Shown here: positions 19,168 to 27,484 of the stretch, one piece after another
Position numbering within the stretch: the first letter of the stretch is position 1
Layout of the letters: every line of letters starts with the position of its first letter
Origin: Commensalibacter melissae
GTDB lineage: Bacteria; Pseudomonadota; Alphaproteobacteria; Acetobacterales; Acetobacteraceae
Direction of reading: 5' to 3'
DNA length: 57,500 bases
Assembly: GCF_009734185.1 (NCBI RefSeq)
Contig: NZ_CP046393.1
Location: forward strand, 182,501 to 240,000
Program-made: the position numbers and the translations under genes
Notes under the pieces: model-generated
Seen by the model: the letters and a program-made list of their open reading frames with translations, nothing else
Told to the model about the DNA's origin: nothing
The model's database searches: none

Positions 19168-20555
19168 TGGAACATCAACGTGTAATTAATTCGACAATCC
19201 TGCGAGAATATGATATTCGCGGCATTTATGAACAGACTTTTTTTGTCGAGGATGCCTATGCGATCGGACGGTCCTTTGGCAGTTTGGTCGCAAGGAAAAA
19301 TGGAAAAAAAGTTGTTGTTGGTTATGATGGTCGGGTTAGTTCGCCTGATTTAGAGGCCGCTCTGGTAAATGGATTAAAGAAAAGCGGTTTGGAAGTTGTC
19401 CGTATCGGTCGTGGTCCGACCCCAATGCTCTATTTTGCTTCAACAGTTATGCAGGCTGATGGTGCTGTTATGGTTACGGCCAGTCATAATCCCAAAGAAT
19501 ATAATGGGATGAAATTCATGCTGGGTGGCAAACCGTTTTTTGGTAAGCAGATTCAGGATTTAGGGGCACAGGTTGCGGCTGGTGATGTGGTTCCAGAGGG
19601 TAATGGTACAGTTCGCAAGGTTGATGTTTCAGAAGATTATATTAATCGGCTTTTGGAAGATTTTGGGGGAACTGAACGGAAATTACGTGTTGTCTGGGAT
19701 AACAGTAATGGGGCTGCTGGTGATATTCTAACCCGTTTGGTTCAGAAGTTGCCCGGTGAACATATTGTTCTGAATGGAACGATAGACGGCGATTTTCCCG
19801 CTCATAGTCCAGACCCTACTGTTCCCAAAAACCTTGTTCAGCTTCAGAAAGAGGTGGCCAATCGCAAGGCTGATATTGGTATTGCGTTTGATGGTGATGC
19901 CGATCGTATTGGCGTGATTGATGACAAAGGTAATATCCTTTGGGGTGATCAGCTTATGGTTATTTTTAGTCGTGATATTCTTGCCAGCAATCAAGGGGCA
20001 ACGATTGTTGCTGATGTTAAAGCAAGCAAAATTCTTTTTGATGAAATTCAAAAAGCGGGTGGAAATCCTTTGATGTGGTGTACTGGACATTCCTTGATCA
20101 AGGCCAAAATGGCTGAATCAAAGGCTGTTCTCGGTGGGGAAATGTCTGGTCATATTTTCTTTGCAGATAAATGGTACGGGTTTGACGACGCATTATACGT
20201 TGCAGTCAGAACGCTTGATATTGTCGCCCGGTTAAAGGGTCCTTTATCAGAAGTAACAGAGTCTTTACCCAAAGCAATTTCTACTCCTGAAATTCGTTTT
20301 GATTGTTCCGATGAGCGTAAATTCACCGTTGTCCGTGAAGTGGCTGAACGGTTAAAGGAAGAGAAGGCCAATGTCGTGACGATTGATGGTGTAAGGGTGA
20401 ATACAGAAGATGGATGGTGGCTTTTAAGGGCTTCCAACACTCAAGCTGCTTTAGTGGCACGAGCGGAGAGTACATCTGATGAGGGATTGGAGCGATTGAA
20501 AAATGCTTTAAAAGCCCAGTTGAAGGCTTCTGGTGTGGAATTTCCAGAAGAATAA
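19167..20555 (+). CDS. Phosphomannomutase/phosphoglucomutase
   Basis: A 462-residue alpha-D-phosphohexomutase of the AlgC/ManB type. The phosphoserine motif is TASHNPKEYNG with S106. The metal site is D242-G-D244-A-D246-R. The sugar-binding loop is GGEMSGH, and the phosphate-binding C-terminal motif is RASNTQAALVARAE. It interconverts hexose 6- and 1-phosphates, feeding galU in the same transcript (1-base overlap) and possibly GDP-mannose synthesis. Whether glucose or mannose phosphate is preferred cannot be decided from sequence. It is followed by a strong terminator. Confidence 0.93.
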   Translation: MEHQRVINSTILREYDIRGIYEQTFFVEDAYAIGRSFGSLVARKNGKKVVVGYDGRVSSPDLEAALVNGLKKSGLEVVRIGRGPTPMLYFASTVMQADGAVMVTASHNPKEYNGMKFMLGGKPFFGKQIQDLGAQVAAGDVVPEGNGTVRKVDVSEDYINRLLEDFGGTERKLRVVWDNSNGAAGDILTRLVQKLPGEHIVLNGTIDGDFPAHSPDPTVPKNLVQLQKEVANRKADIGIAFDGDADRIGVIDDKGNILWGDQLMVIFSRDILASNQGATIVADVKASKILFDEIQKAGGNPLMWCTGHSLIKAKMAESKAVLGGEMSGHIFFADKWYGFDDALYVAVRTLDIVARLKGPLSEVTESLPKAISTPEIRFDCSDERKFTVVREVAERLKEEKANVVTIDGVRVNTEDGWWLLRASNTQAALVARAESTSDEGLERLKNALKAQLKASGVEFPEE

Positions 20556-20593
20556 ATTGAGATTAGAATTTTAACTGGTTTCTATTTTTTTAT

Positions 20594-20630
20594 AAAAAGG
20601 ATACAGTCTAGCGATTGTATCCTTTTTGTT
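20594..20630 (+). terminator. Intrinsic terminator after phosphomutase gene
   Basis: AAAAAGGATACA (20594-20605) pairs with TGTATCCTTTTT (20616-20627), a 12-bp perfect stem with terminal T-run. It ends the galU operon only about 20 bases before the next gene's start. Confidence 0.88.
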
Positions 20631-20651
20631 ATCTATCAAATGATATATGCC

Positions 20652-21500
20652 ATGAATGTTCCATTATTATTTAACCGTTCTCTTCTGAAATTGCATCGAG
20701 ATAGATCTGTTTTATATCATTTTGAAATACAGGATATCTTTCAACAATGTACGGATCGGTTACTGGAACGACTTGACGATATAAATCGTTCCTTTGAATT
20801 TGCCTTGGAAATCGGAGGGCGAGGGTATGTTTCTTCCTACTTAAAAAATAGAAAAATAAAGGTGATATCGGCAGATTTGTCGGCAGATTTGGTCTCAATG
20901 AATGTAAATTCGAAAATCTGTATGGATGAAGAATTCTTGCCTTTTAAATCAGGATGCTTTGATCTGGTTATTGCGAATTTTAACTTGCATTGGGTTAATG
21001 ATTTGCCTGGTACTTTATTACAAATTCGAAGAATTTTGAAGCCTGATGGTCTTTTCCTGGCGGCAATTCCTATACTTCCGACTCTTTCTTTATTACGAAC
21101 CGTAATGGCTGAAGTTGAAATGGAATATTGTGGTGCTGTTTTGCCGCATATTTCTCCATTACCTGATTTAAGATCATGTGCAAGTTTGATGCAACGGGCT
21201 GGTTTTGCCTTACCCACTATTGATAAGGAGGCGATTGAAATTGTTTATCGCTCTTCATTGGCTTTATTTCGGGATCTGCGTTGGGCAGGGGAAACAAATT
21301 CCTTGCTAATGCATCAGGCTTATTTTGCAAAAAAAACTTTATTTGCCGAATTTATTGCACGTTTGGAAACTTTTAAACCTATTAAAGTTGATATAAATTT
21401 TGCCATTTTAACAGGTTGGTCTCCCGACGCGTCACAACCTCAACCTTTAAAACCTGGTCAATTCAAAATGTCTTTGGAAGAAGCGTTGCGGAATAAATAG
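20652..21500 (+). CDS. SAM-dependent methyltransferase (BioC/NDUFAF5-like)
   Basis: About 282 residues. A class I methyltransferase core is seen: EFALEIGGRGY (motif I, with GGRG in place of the usual GxGxG), VISADLSADLV (acidic ribose-binding strand), PFKSGCFDLVIANFNLHWVND and LKPDGLFLAAI. The FNLHWVNDLPG block and the tail (RWAGETN) resemble the NDUFAF5/BioC-like group, whose alphaproteobacterial members hydroxylate or methylate arginines or act on acyl chains. The exact reaction is not assigned. Start 20652 is chosen because the sequence from there (NVPLLFNRSLLK..RDR) matches the family start; ATG 20640 is also in frame. It begins right after the terminator of the galU operon. Confidence 0.78.
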   Translation: MNVPLLFNRSLLKLHRDRSVLYHFEIQDIFQQCTDRLLERLDDINRSFEFALEIGGRGYVSSYLKNRKIKVISADLSADLVSMNVNSKICMDEEFLPFKSGCFDLVIANFNLHWVNDLPGTLLQIRRILKPDGLFLAAIPILPTLSLLRTVMAEVEMEYCGAVLPHISPLPDLRSCASLMQRAGFALPTIDKEAIEIVYRSSLALFRDLRWAGETNSLLMHQAYFAKKTLFAEFIARLETFKPIKVDINFAILTGWSPDASQPQPLKPGQFKMSLEEALRNK

Positions 21501-21883
21501 AATCAGTTTTAATTTACGAATAATATAAAATTGTAAAATTTTGAAAAACTTGGGAAAGATTGTTTAATTTAATTGAAAATAAAATTTTTATTTTGGAATT
21601 TAATTTTTTAGATTATATGAAAAAAATCTGATTGTTAATTTTTTTAGAATAAGAAAAAGTTCTGCATAATTTTAAATTTATTGATCTATTTATTATTGAA
21701 CAATAGTTGTAATAATTTAAGTTATATAAATCAAATAGTTATTAAATATACATTTTTATTCATAATATATTTTTTTTAAAATTTTAATTTTAGGGTTCTT
21801 GCAAAGAATGATGATTTAAAAAGCTTTATATTGATGATATAACCGATCATAATTATAGAATTTTGATATGAAAAGTAAGCGGT
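21501..21883. other. AT-rich intergenic region upstream of argG
   Basis: These 383 bases have no credible ORF and no clear hairpin terminator. The region must contain the argG promoter; candidate hexamers near 21799-21832 have non-standard spacing, so none is asserted. No ARG-box-like palindrome was identified with confidence. Confidence 0.4.
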
Positions 21884-23113
21884 ATGGCACATAAGAATGT
21901 AAAAAAAGTTGTTCTGGCCTATTCGGGAGGGTTGGATACTTCTGTTATTTTACGGTGGTTACAAAAAACATATGAATGTGAGGTTGTAACCTTTACGGCT
22001 GATTTGGGACAAGGGGAAGAATTGGGTCCAGCCCGTAAAAAAGCGGAAATGTTTGGTGTAAAAGAAATTTTTGTCGAGGATTTGCGTGAAGAATTCGTAA
22101 GGGATTATGTCTTTCCAATGTTTCGTGCCAACACGCTTTACGAAGGACAATATTTATTGGGAACCTCAATCGCGCGTCCACTTATTTCTAAAAGACAAAT
22201 TGAAATTGCCGAACAGGTGGGGGCTGATGCCGTTGCGCATGGGGCAACGGGTAAAGGGAATGACCAGGTTCGATTTGAGCTGGCCTATTATGCATTAAAA
22301 CCCGATGTCACTGTTATTTCCCCTTGGCGTGAATGGGATCTCACTTCTCGTACCCGTTTATTGCAGTTTGCTGAAGAAAATCAGATTCCGGTTACTCATG
22401 ACAAACGTGGGGAAGCTCCCTTTTCGGTCGATGCCAATCTTTTACATTCATCTTCGGAAGGGAAAATTTTGGAAGATCCTTCTCTTCCTCCTGATGAAGC
22501 TGTTTTTCAGCGAACAATTTCACCGGAAGATGCTCCAGATAAGGCGACTGAAATCAGTATTGATTTCAAAGCTGGTGATCCTGTAGCGATTAATGGAATT
22601 GTAATGTCCCCGGCAACTATACTGACCCGTTTGAACGAGTTGGGTAAGGCCAATGGTATCGGGCGTCTTGATCTGGTTGAAAATCGTTTTGTTGGCATGA
22701 AATCCCGTGGAATTTATGAAACACCGGGTGGAACGATCTTATTATTTGCCCATAGAAACATGGAATCGATCACTCTTGATCGTGAGGCCGGGCATTTAAA
22801 GGATAGTATCATGCCTCGTTATGCAGAATTAATTTATAATGGTTTCTGGTTCTCACCAGAGCGCCGAATGCTGCAGGCCCTGATTGATGAAAGTCAGCAT
22901 TCTGTTACCGGTCGTGTAAAATTGAAGCTATATAAAGGTAATATTATCTTGATGGGACGTGAAAGTCCGAATAGTCTCTACGATATGCGTGTTGTAACAT
23001 TTGAAGATGATGAAGGTGCATATAATCAAATGGATGCACAGGGCTTCATTAAATTAAATGCGTTACGACTACGTTTGGGAGCACAGGCAGGTCGACGTGG
23101 CGGTGCCTTGTAA
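21884..23113 (+). CDS. argG: Argininosuccinate synthase
   Basis: A 409-residue enzyme of arginine synthesis that joins citrulline and aspartate with ATP. The P-loop AYSGGLDTS (residues 12-20) marks the N-type ATP pyrophosphatase fold. Other family blocks are [25 protein letters not shown], and the [15 protein letters not shown] tail region. Length matches type I ArgG. The ribosome site is weak (AAAGTAAGCGGT). The gene leads a likely operon with an FKBP lipoprotein and trpS downstream, although these have unrelated functions. Confidence 0.97.
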   Translation: MAHKNVKKVVLAYSGGLDTSVILRWLQKTYECEVVTFTADLGQGEELGPARKKAEMFGVKEIFVEDLREEFVRDYVFPMFRANTLYEGQYLLGTSIARPLISKRQIEIAEQVGADAVAHGATGKGNDQVRFELAYYALKPDVTVISPWREWDLTSRTRLLQFAEENQIPVTHDKRGEAPFSVDANLLHSSSEGKILEDPSLPPDEAVFQRTISPEDAPDKATEISIDFKAGDPVAINGIVMSPATILTRLNELGKANGIGRLDLVENRFVGMKSRGIYETPGGTILLFAHRNMESITLDREAGHLKDSIMPRYAELIYNGFWFSPERRMLQALIDESQHSVTGRVKLKLYKGNIILMGRESPNSLYDMRVVTFEDDEGAYNQMDAQGFIKLNALRLRLGAQAGRRGGAL

Positions 23114-23137
23114 AATTTGAATTATCAGGAGTTGAAA

Positions 23138-23620
23138 ATGAAAAAGATGCTTTCTTGGATAGTTCCTGCGGTTTTGGCAATTCCCTTGGTTGCTTGCGCC
23201 GGTAGTAAAAAGGAGCAATTAACCCCCGAACAGTTTATGCAAAAGGTTGAGGCTGAACCGGGAGTGAAAACATTACCCAGTGGATTGGCTTACCGTATTA
23301 TCCAGTCTGGAAACCCTAAGGAAGCCTCTCCTGCTCCAGGGGATCTAATTTTGGCGGAATATGAAGGGCGTTTGCCAGACGGTGTCATATTTGATTCATC
23401 AGATCGGCATGGTGGTGGTTTAATGCAAATGCCTGTCGAGGGATTAATACCTGGCTGGATGGAAGCCCTGCCTAAAATGCATCCTGGCGATGTTTGGCAG
23501 CTTTATGTTCCGCCTAAATTAGGGTATGGAGAAAAATCTATGGGGATTATTCCTTCAAATAGCCCATTAATTTTTAAAATTCATCTTGTTGGGGTAACCA
23601 AAAACCAACCGGATAACTAA
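23138..23620 (+). CDS. FKBP-type peptidyl-prolyl isomerase, lipoprotein
   Basis: About 160 residues. The signal peptide ends in lipobox LVAC (C20), so the mature protein is a membrane-anchored periplasmic lipoprotein. The FKBP domain follows: LPSGLAYRIIQSG, GDLILAEYEGRLPDGVIFDSS, GWMEALPKMHPGDVWQLYVPPKLGYG and PLIFKIHLVGV. It catalyses proline cis-trans isomerisation during periplasmic folding. The start at 23138 is chosen over 23117 because AGGAG precedes it and the signal peptide then begins at MKK. It is probably co-transcribed with argG, 24 bases upstream. Confidence 0.92.
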   Translation: MKKMLSWIVPAVLAIPLVACAGSKKEQLTPEQFMQKVEAEPGVKTLPSGLAYRIIQSGNPKEASPAPGDLILAEYEGRLPDGVIFDSSDRHGGGLMQMPVEGLIPGWMEALPKMHPGDVWQLYVPPKLGYGEKSMGIIPSNSPLIFKIHLVGVTKNQPDN

Positions 23621-23643
23621 TAAATAAAGGATTAAGGTGATTT

Positions 23644-24657
23644 ATGAGTGTCAAGCCGTCAGGTAAGCGCGTATTTTCAGGAATTCAACCAACTGGTATC
23701 CCGCATTTGGGAAATTATCTGGGGGCCATTCAGTACTGGGTTGATATTCAACAGGATAATGAATGTATCTATTGCCTGGTTGATATGCATGCCTTGACGG
23801 TTTGGCAGGAACCCGTATCTCTACGAAAACAGACTTTGGAACAGACAGCTGTTTTATTGGCTGCTGGTATTGATCCCAACAAGCATATCTTATTTAATCA
23901 ATCAGCTGTATCCGCTCATGCGCGTTTGGCGTGGATTTTCAATTGTGTTGCGCGAATTGGCTGGATGAACCGGATGACACAGTTTAAAGATAAGGCGGGC
24001 AAAAACAGGGAGGCCAATTCTGTAGGATTGTATGTTTATCCTAATTTAATGGCCGCTGATATTTTGGCATATAAGGCAACGTGTGTACCTGTAGGTGAGG
24101 ATCAGCGTCAACATCTGGAATTAACAAATGATATTGCCCAGAAATTCAATCATGACTACAAAACTGGTTTCTTTCCTGTTGTCGAGGGATTTATTCCAAA
24201 AACAAGCGCCCGTGTAATGAATTTAAGGGATGGTAGTAAAAAAATGTCCAAATCGGATCCTTCCGAACAGGGAAGGATTGAATTACTGGATGAGGATGAT
24301 GTGATTACGAATAAAATTAAGCGGGCAAAAAGTGATTCTGAACCCTTACCGTCTGAACAGGAAGGGCTTTCACACCGTTTAGAGGCGTTAAATTTAGTGT
24401 CAATTTATTCGGTTTTAGCCAAGCAATCGGTTGAACAGGTGCTCCAGGATTTTGGCGGAAAAGGATTTAGTCCGTTTAAATCCGCATTGTCGGATCTTTT
24501 AATTCAAAAAATTGCACCAATCAGAGAGGAAACAAAGAAAATGTTGGCAGATAAACAACATCTACAGACAATTTTGAAACAGGGTGCCGAGAAGGCATCA
24601 GCAATTGCTGATCCTATTGTGTCTGAAGCGGAATATATCGTGGGGTTTTTAAAATAA
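23644..24657 (+). CDS. trpS: Tryptophanyl-tRNA synthetase
   Basis: A 337-residue class I aminoacyl-tRNA synthetase. The HIGH-type signature is PHLGNYLG (residues 20-27) and KMSKS is at 200-204. GIQPTGIPHLGN, DMHALT and GEDQRQHLELTND are typical of TrpS. It charges tRNA-Trp in the cytosol. It lies between the FKBP lipoprotein gene and yjbQ with 3-24 base gaps, suggesting one transcript. Confidence 0.96.
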   Translation: MSVKPSGKRVFSGIQPTGIPHLGNYLGAIQYWVDIQQDNECIYCLVDMHALTVWQEPVSLRKQTLEQTAVLLAAGIDPNKHILFNQSAVSAHARLAWIFNCVARIGWMNRMTQFKDKAGKNREANSVGLYVYPNLMAADILAYKATCVPVGEDQRQHLELTNDIAQKFNHDYKTGFFPVVEGFIPKTSARVMNLRDGSKKMSKSDPSEQGRIELLDEDDVITNKIKRAKSDSEPLPSEQEGLSHRLEALNLVSIYSVLAKQSVEQVLQDFGGKGFSPFKSALSDLLIQKIAPIREETKKMLADKQHLQTILKQGAEKASAIADPIVSEAEYIVGFLK

Positions 24658-24660
24658 AGA

Positions 24661-25077
24661 ATGAAACAGCAGGTTGGTAAATTGAGTGTTAAAACGCAAG
24701 GTCAGGGATTAACCATGATTACGGCTGACCTGTCCAGTTGGATTTTGCGATCAGCCATCAATACTGGCCTGTTAACGATATGGTGTAAACATACTTCAGC
24801 TTCTTTAACCGTTCAGGAAAATACGGATATTTCGGTAAGAAGTGATATTCTAAATTATTTTAATGATCTCGTTCCAGAAAATCGCTCCTATCAGCATACT
24901 GATGAGGGGAGTGACGATATGCCCGCCCATTTAAAAACGATGTTGACCGAAACCTCCTTGTCTATTCCTGTCATTGATCGGAAATTAAGTTTAGGGCCAT
25001 GGCAGGCCGTTTATTTGTTTGAACATAGAAAAAGGCCACATATTCGAGAACTGGTTTTACATGTAATGGGGAACTAG
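24661..25077 (+). CDS. yjbQ: YjbQ family protein (UPF0047)
   Basis: A 138-residue single-domain protein of the YjbQ family. The blocks are WCKHTSASLTVQENTD, YQHTDEGSDDMPAHLKT, and the C-terminal LGPWQAVYLFEHRKRPHIRELVLHVMG. Members have thiamine-phosphate synthase side activity and conserved histidines that bind a metal; the true cellular role is unsettled. It begins 3 bases after trpS and is probably co-transcribed. Confidence 0.9.
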   Translation: MKQQVGKLSVKTQGQGLTMITADLSSWILRSAINTGLLTIWCKHTSASLTVQENTDISVRSDILNYFNDLVPENRSYQHTDEGSDDMPAHLKTMLTETSLSIPVIDRKLSLGPWQAVYLFEHRKRPHIRELVLHVMGN

Positions 25078-25097
25078 AGAATAATGATATTAAGAAA

Positions 25098-25829
25098 ATG
25101 CTACCGAAAGCTTATCTTGATATAATTGATTTTTTATTTCCGCCACGCTGTATTTTATGCGGTGTTCATATTCAACGATCTGGATATTTATGCTCTGACT
25201 GTTTCAAACAGCTTGAATTTATTGTGGAGCCTTGTTGTGAACAATGTGGAACGCCTTTTCTTTCTGATTCAGAGGCGGGAGAGGATCATCTTTGTTTGAG
25301 TTGTCGGGAAGAGCCATGTTTATGGGAGAAGGGGCGGGCAGCTTTTGTATATAACGAAGGGATTAAAAAGTTAATTTTACCCTTAAAATATGCAGATCGG
25401 TTGAATGGCTTGAACTTTTTAGCAGGTTCTATTTGGAATATTGCCAATCCCTTTTTTGATAATGCTTCATATATAATTCCTGTTCCGTTATACAAGAAAC
25501 GTTTGCGACATAGAAAATACAATCAATCGGCCCTGCTGGGAAAAAAATTGGCCAAAAGATCAAATATTCCCCTTTTATTATTGGCCTTGAAAAGAATTAG
25601 GGATACACAGTCCTTGGGACATTTGAATAAACAGGAACGACAAGATTTACTGGAAAATGCATTTCAGGTTAATCTAGCCTATTCAAAAATTCTTCAGGGT
25701 AAGACAATTATATTGGTGGATGATGTTATGACCACGGGTAGTACCCTGATGGCTTGTAGCAGAATATTACTAGAAGCGGGTGTAAAACGCATATTTGTGG
25801 TTGTTATTGCAAAAGTAAGTTATTTCTGA
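25098..25829 (+). CDS. ComF family phosphoribosyltransferase-like protein
   Basis: A 243-residue protein. The N-terminal half has a double zinc-binding motif: CILCGVH, LCSDC, CCEQCGTP and LCLSC (residues ~14-75). The C-terminal half is a type I phosphoribosyltransferase fold with the PRPP loop ILVDDVMTTGSTL. Relatives (ComF/GntX) act in DNA uptake in competent bacteria; in alphaproteobacteria the job is unproven. It follows yjbQ closely on the same strand, and grxC follows 90 bases later, an arrangement common in alphaproteobacteria. Confidence 0.92.
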   Translation: MLPKAYLDIIDFLFPPRCILCGVHIQRSGYLCSDCFKQLEFIVEPCCEQCGTPFLSDSEAGEDHLCLSCREEPCLWEKGRAAFVYNEGIKKLILPLKYADRLNGLNFLAGSIWNIANPFFDNASYIIPVPLYKKRLRHRKYNQSALLGKKLAKRSNIPLLLLALKRIRDTQSLGHLNKQERQDLLENAFQVNLAYSKILQGKTIILVDDVMTTGSTLMACSRILLEAGVKRIFVVVIAKVSYF

Positions 25830-25919
25830 AAATAAAATTATTCATTTATAGTTTATAAATTATAGATTATCATAAATAAGATATATTATTTGTAATTAAA
25901 TGTTTTTGGGAGAAAAACT

Positions 25920-26174
25920 ATGGCAAAAGTTGAAATATATACACAACCAGGATGTCCTTTTTGTCAAAAAGCTTTGACGCTCTTGAATTCAAAAGGCGTG
26001 AAATTCAATCAGATTAATGCTCCTAAAGGTACGGCAGAACGAGAAGAGGCAATAAAACGTTCGGGGGGTAAAACTACTGTTCCGCAAATTTTTATAAATG
26101 GCCAGTCAGTGGGTGGATGTGATGATTTGTTAAAGATGGAAGAGACCGGGAAGCTTGATGCATTATTGAAATAA
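25920..26174 (+). CDS. grxC: Glutaredoxin 3
   Basis: An 84-residue thioredoxin-fold protein with the dithiol motif C12-P-F-C15, the cis-proline motif TTVPQIFING and the glutathione-binding GGCDDL. It reduces disulphides and mixed disulphides using glutathione. GGGAGAA gives a good ribosome site. Its place after comF is typical for alphaproteobacteria. Confidence 0.95.
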   Translation: MAKVEIYTQPGCPFCQKALTLLNSKGVKFNQINAPKGTAEREEAIKRSGGKTTVPQIFINGQSVGGCDDLLKMEETGKLDALLK

Positions 26175-26204
26175 ATCAATAAATACTGATTTATTTATTA
26201 ATAA

Positions 26205-26705
26205 ATGGAGATAATTAAGCAAGTGTTAAATAAAAGTAAAGTTATAACCAAGATCTTAGGTGCTGTGATAGGCGGAATGTTCTTATGTTGTCCCTTTTAT
26301 GAAAATTACGCGCAAAATCTGAATGAAACCAGATTCATGCCAGAAATTGGATTATGGACAACCAAGGCAGAAGACGGTGTTTTTCAGATATATAAATGTG
26401 GTGAGGGTCTTTGTGGCAAATTTGTAGGGATGCAATATAAAGGACCTGTTGCTCCCGTGAGTTCTAAAGGAACTTCCCAGTGTAATTTTTTAATGTTGCG
26501 TAATTTTATGCGTAAGGAAAAAAGTAAATATTGGGTAGGAAAAATTATCGATCCCCGGAATGAAAAAATTTATGATGCCAAAATCTGGATTGACGATCAT
26601 GATCAATTAAAAATCCGGGGTTTTATGGGGATCAGCCTATTTGGTGAAACACATGTTTGGCATCGGTATAATCATGTGATCGATAAAGGTTGTAGAATTA
26701 AATAA
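26205..26705 (+). CDS. DUF2147 family exported protein
   Basis: A 166-residue protein. Residues ~12-42 form a signal peptide (hydrophobic ILGAVIGGMFLCCPF, cleavage probably after NYA). The mature part has the DUF2147 layout: IGLWTTKAEDGVFQIYKCGEGLCGKFVGM, then GKIIDPRNEKIYDAKIWID and GFMGISLFGETHVWHRY. The family is a small periplasmic beta-barrel of unknown role, with paired cysteines here (C-G-E-G-L-C). An internal GTG at 26223 with GGAG upstream is an alternative start. It is followed by a large hairpin terminator. Confidence 0.87.
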   Translation: MEIIKQVLNKSKVITKILGAVIGGMFLCCPFYENYAQNLNETRFMPEIGLWTTKAEDGVFQIYKCGEGLCGKFVGMQYKGPVAPVSSKGTSQCNFLMLRNFMRKEKSKYWVGKIIDPRNEKIYDAKIWIDDHDQLKIRGFMGISLFGETHVWHRYNHVIDKGCRIK

Positions 26706-27060
26706 TGTTATTTTATTTCTACAAATAATTATTTTTTATTATTTCAATTGTTATCAAGAGCGTAATTAATAAATCGTAATGATTTATAATGGTTACGCTC
26801 TTAATTATTATTATATTTTATATTTCGAATAAATTATTATTAAATTAAAGAATAGATTTTATAAATATTCGTTAAATTATATCAATAATAAATAAATCGT
26901 ATTAAATTAATGATTTATTCTTTGTATTTTTATTGATATTATTAAAGATAAATTTTATTTGTTGAATCAATTACATATTTTTTATCTTATTTAAAAATCT
27001 TTTTATATAAAGATTAGGAAACTGATTTTATATAAAAATGGCGAATTAAAAGGAAATATT
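26706..27060. other. AT-rich spacer ahead of the surface-protein block
   Basis: No gene is seen. Apart from the terminator at 26756-26806, a second hairpin with the same stem words (AATAAATC 26891-26898, GATTTATT 26912-26919) occurs about 120 bases later. The remaining sequence is almost pure A and T; the promoter for the 27-45 kb block is expected here but no specific box can be asserted. Confidence 0.45.
26756..26806 (+). terminator. Long hairpin terminator after DUF2147 gene
   Basis: AAGAGCGTAA (26756-26765) pairs with TTACGCTCTT (26793-26802). An inner AATAAATC/GATTTATAAT pairing extends the stem. The trailing sequence is AATTATTATTAT, T-rich but not a clean T-run. Confidence 0.65.
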
Positions 27061-27402
27061 ATGGCCTATGTATTTACCCAGGTTTTTACCGGTAGGGAAA
27101 AATGGATAAAGCTTACAAAGGCAATCAAAGAACAAGTTTTGCAACGCATGATTTCAAGTCTATCAACCTTGGCAGGTGAAAATCGGGTCCAGTTAATCGC
27201 TATTGGTCAAATAGACGGAAAAGTTCCTCGTGCAGTGGATGCGGAATATTATGTAACCTGGTCTGTACCAATTAATGAGTTGACTTCATATATAGTTAGA
27301 CATTTTCAAGAAAGTGAATGGAATGAATATTTTGAATTGGTCAATATTGGGGGGAAAGCTTTGACTATCCCTCAATTTGCGGAAGTTATTTTAAGAGAAT
27401 AA
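27061..27402 (+). CDS. Small DUF6616-like protein
   Basis: A 113-residue soluble protein without signal peptide. I recognise only a weak resemblance to the DUF6616 group: an opening beta strand, WIKLTKAIKEQVLQRMISSLSTLAG, a charged strand (RVQLIAIGQIDG), YVTWSVPINEL and a late EWNEYFELVNIGGKA block. Such proteins look like dimeric ferredoxin-fold (ABM-like) modules of unknown function. It is 73 bases upstream of the giant Hint protein gene and on the same strand, so it may be the first gene of that block. No catalytic residue is assigned. Confidence 0.55.
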   Translation: MAYVFTQVFTGREKWIKLTKAIKEQVLQRMISSLSTLAGENRVQLIAIGQIDGKVPRAVDAEYYVTWSVPINELTSYIVRHFQESEWNEYFELVNIGGKALTIPQFAEVILRE

Positions 27403-27484
27403 TGCCAGATATATTTAACTAGATCATATTAATCAATTGAACAATATTTAAAAATACCATTGACTTTAATTAAGGATGAAATTA

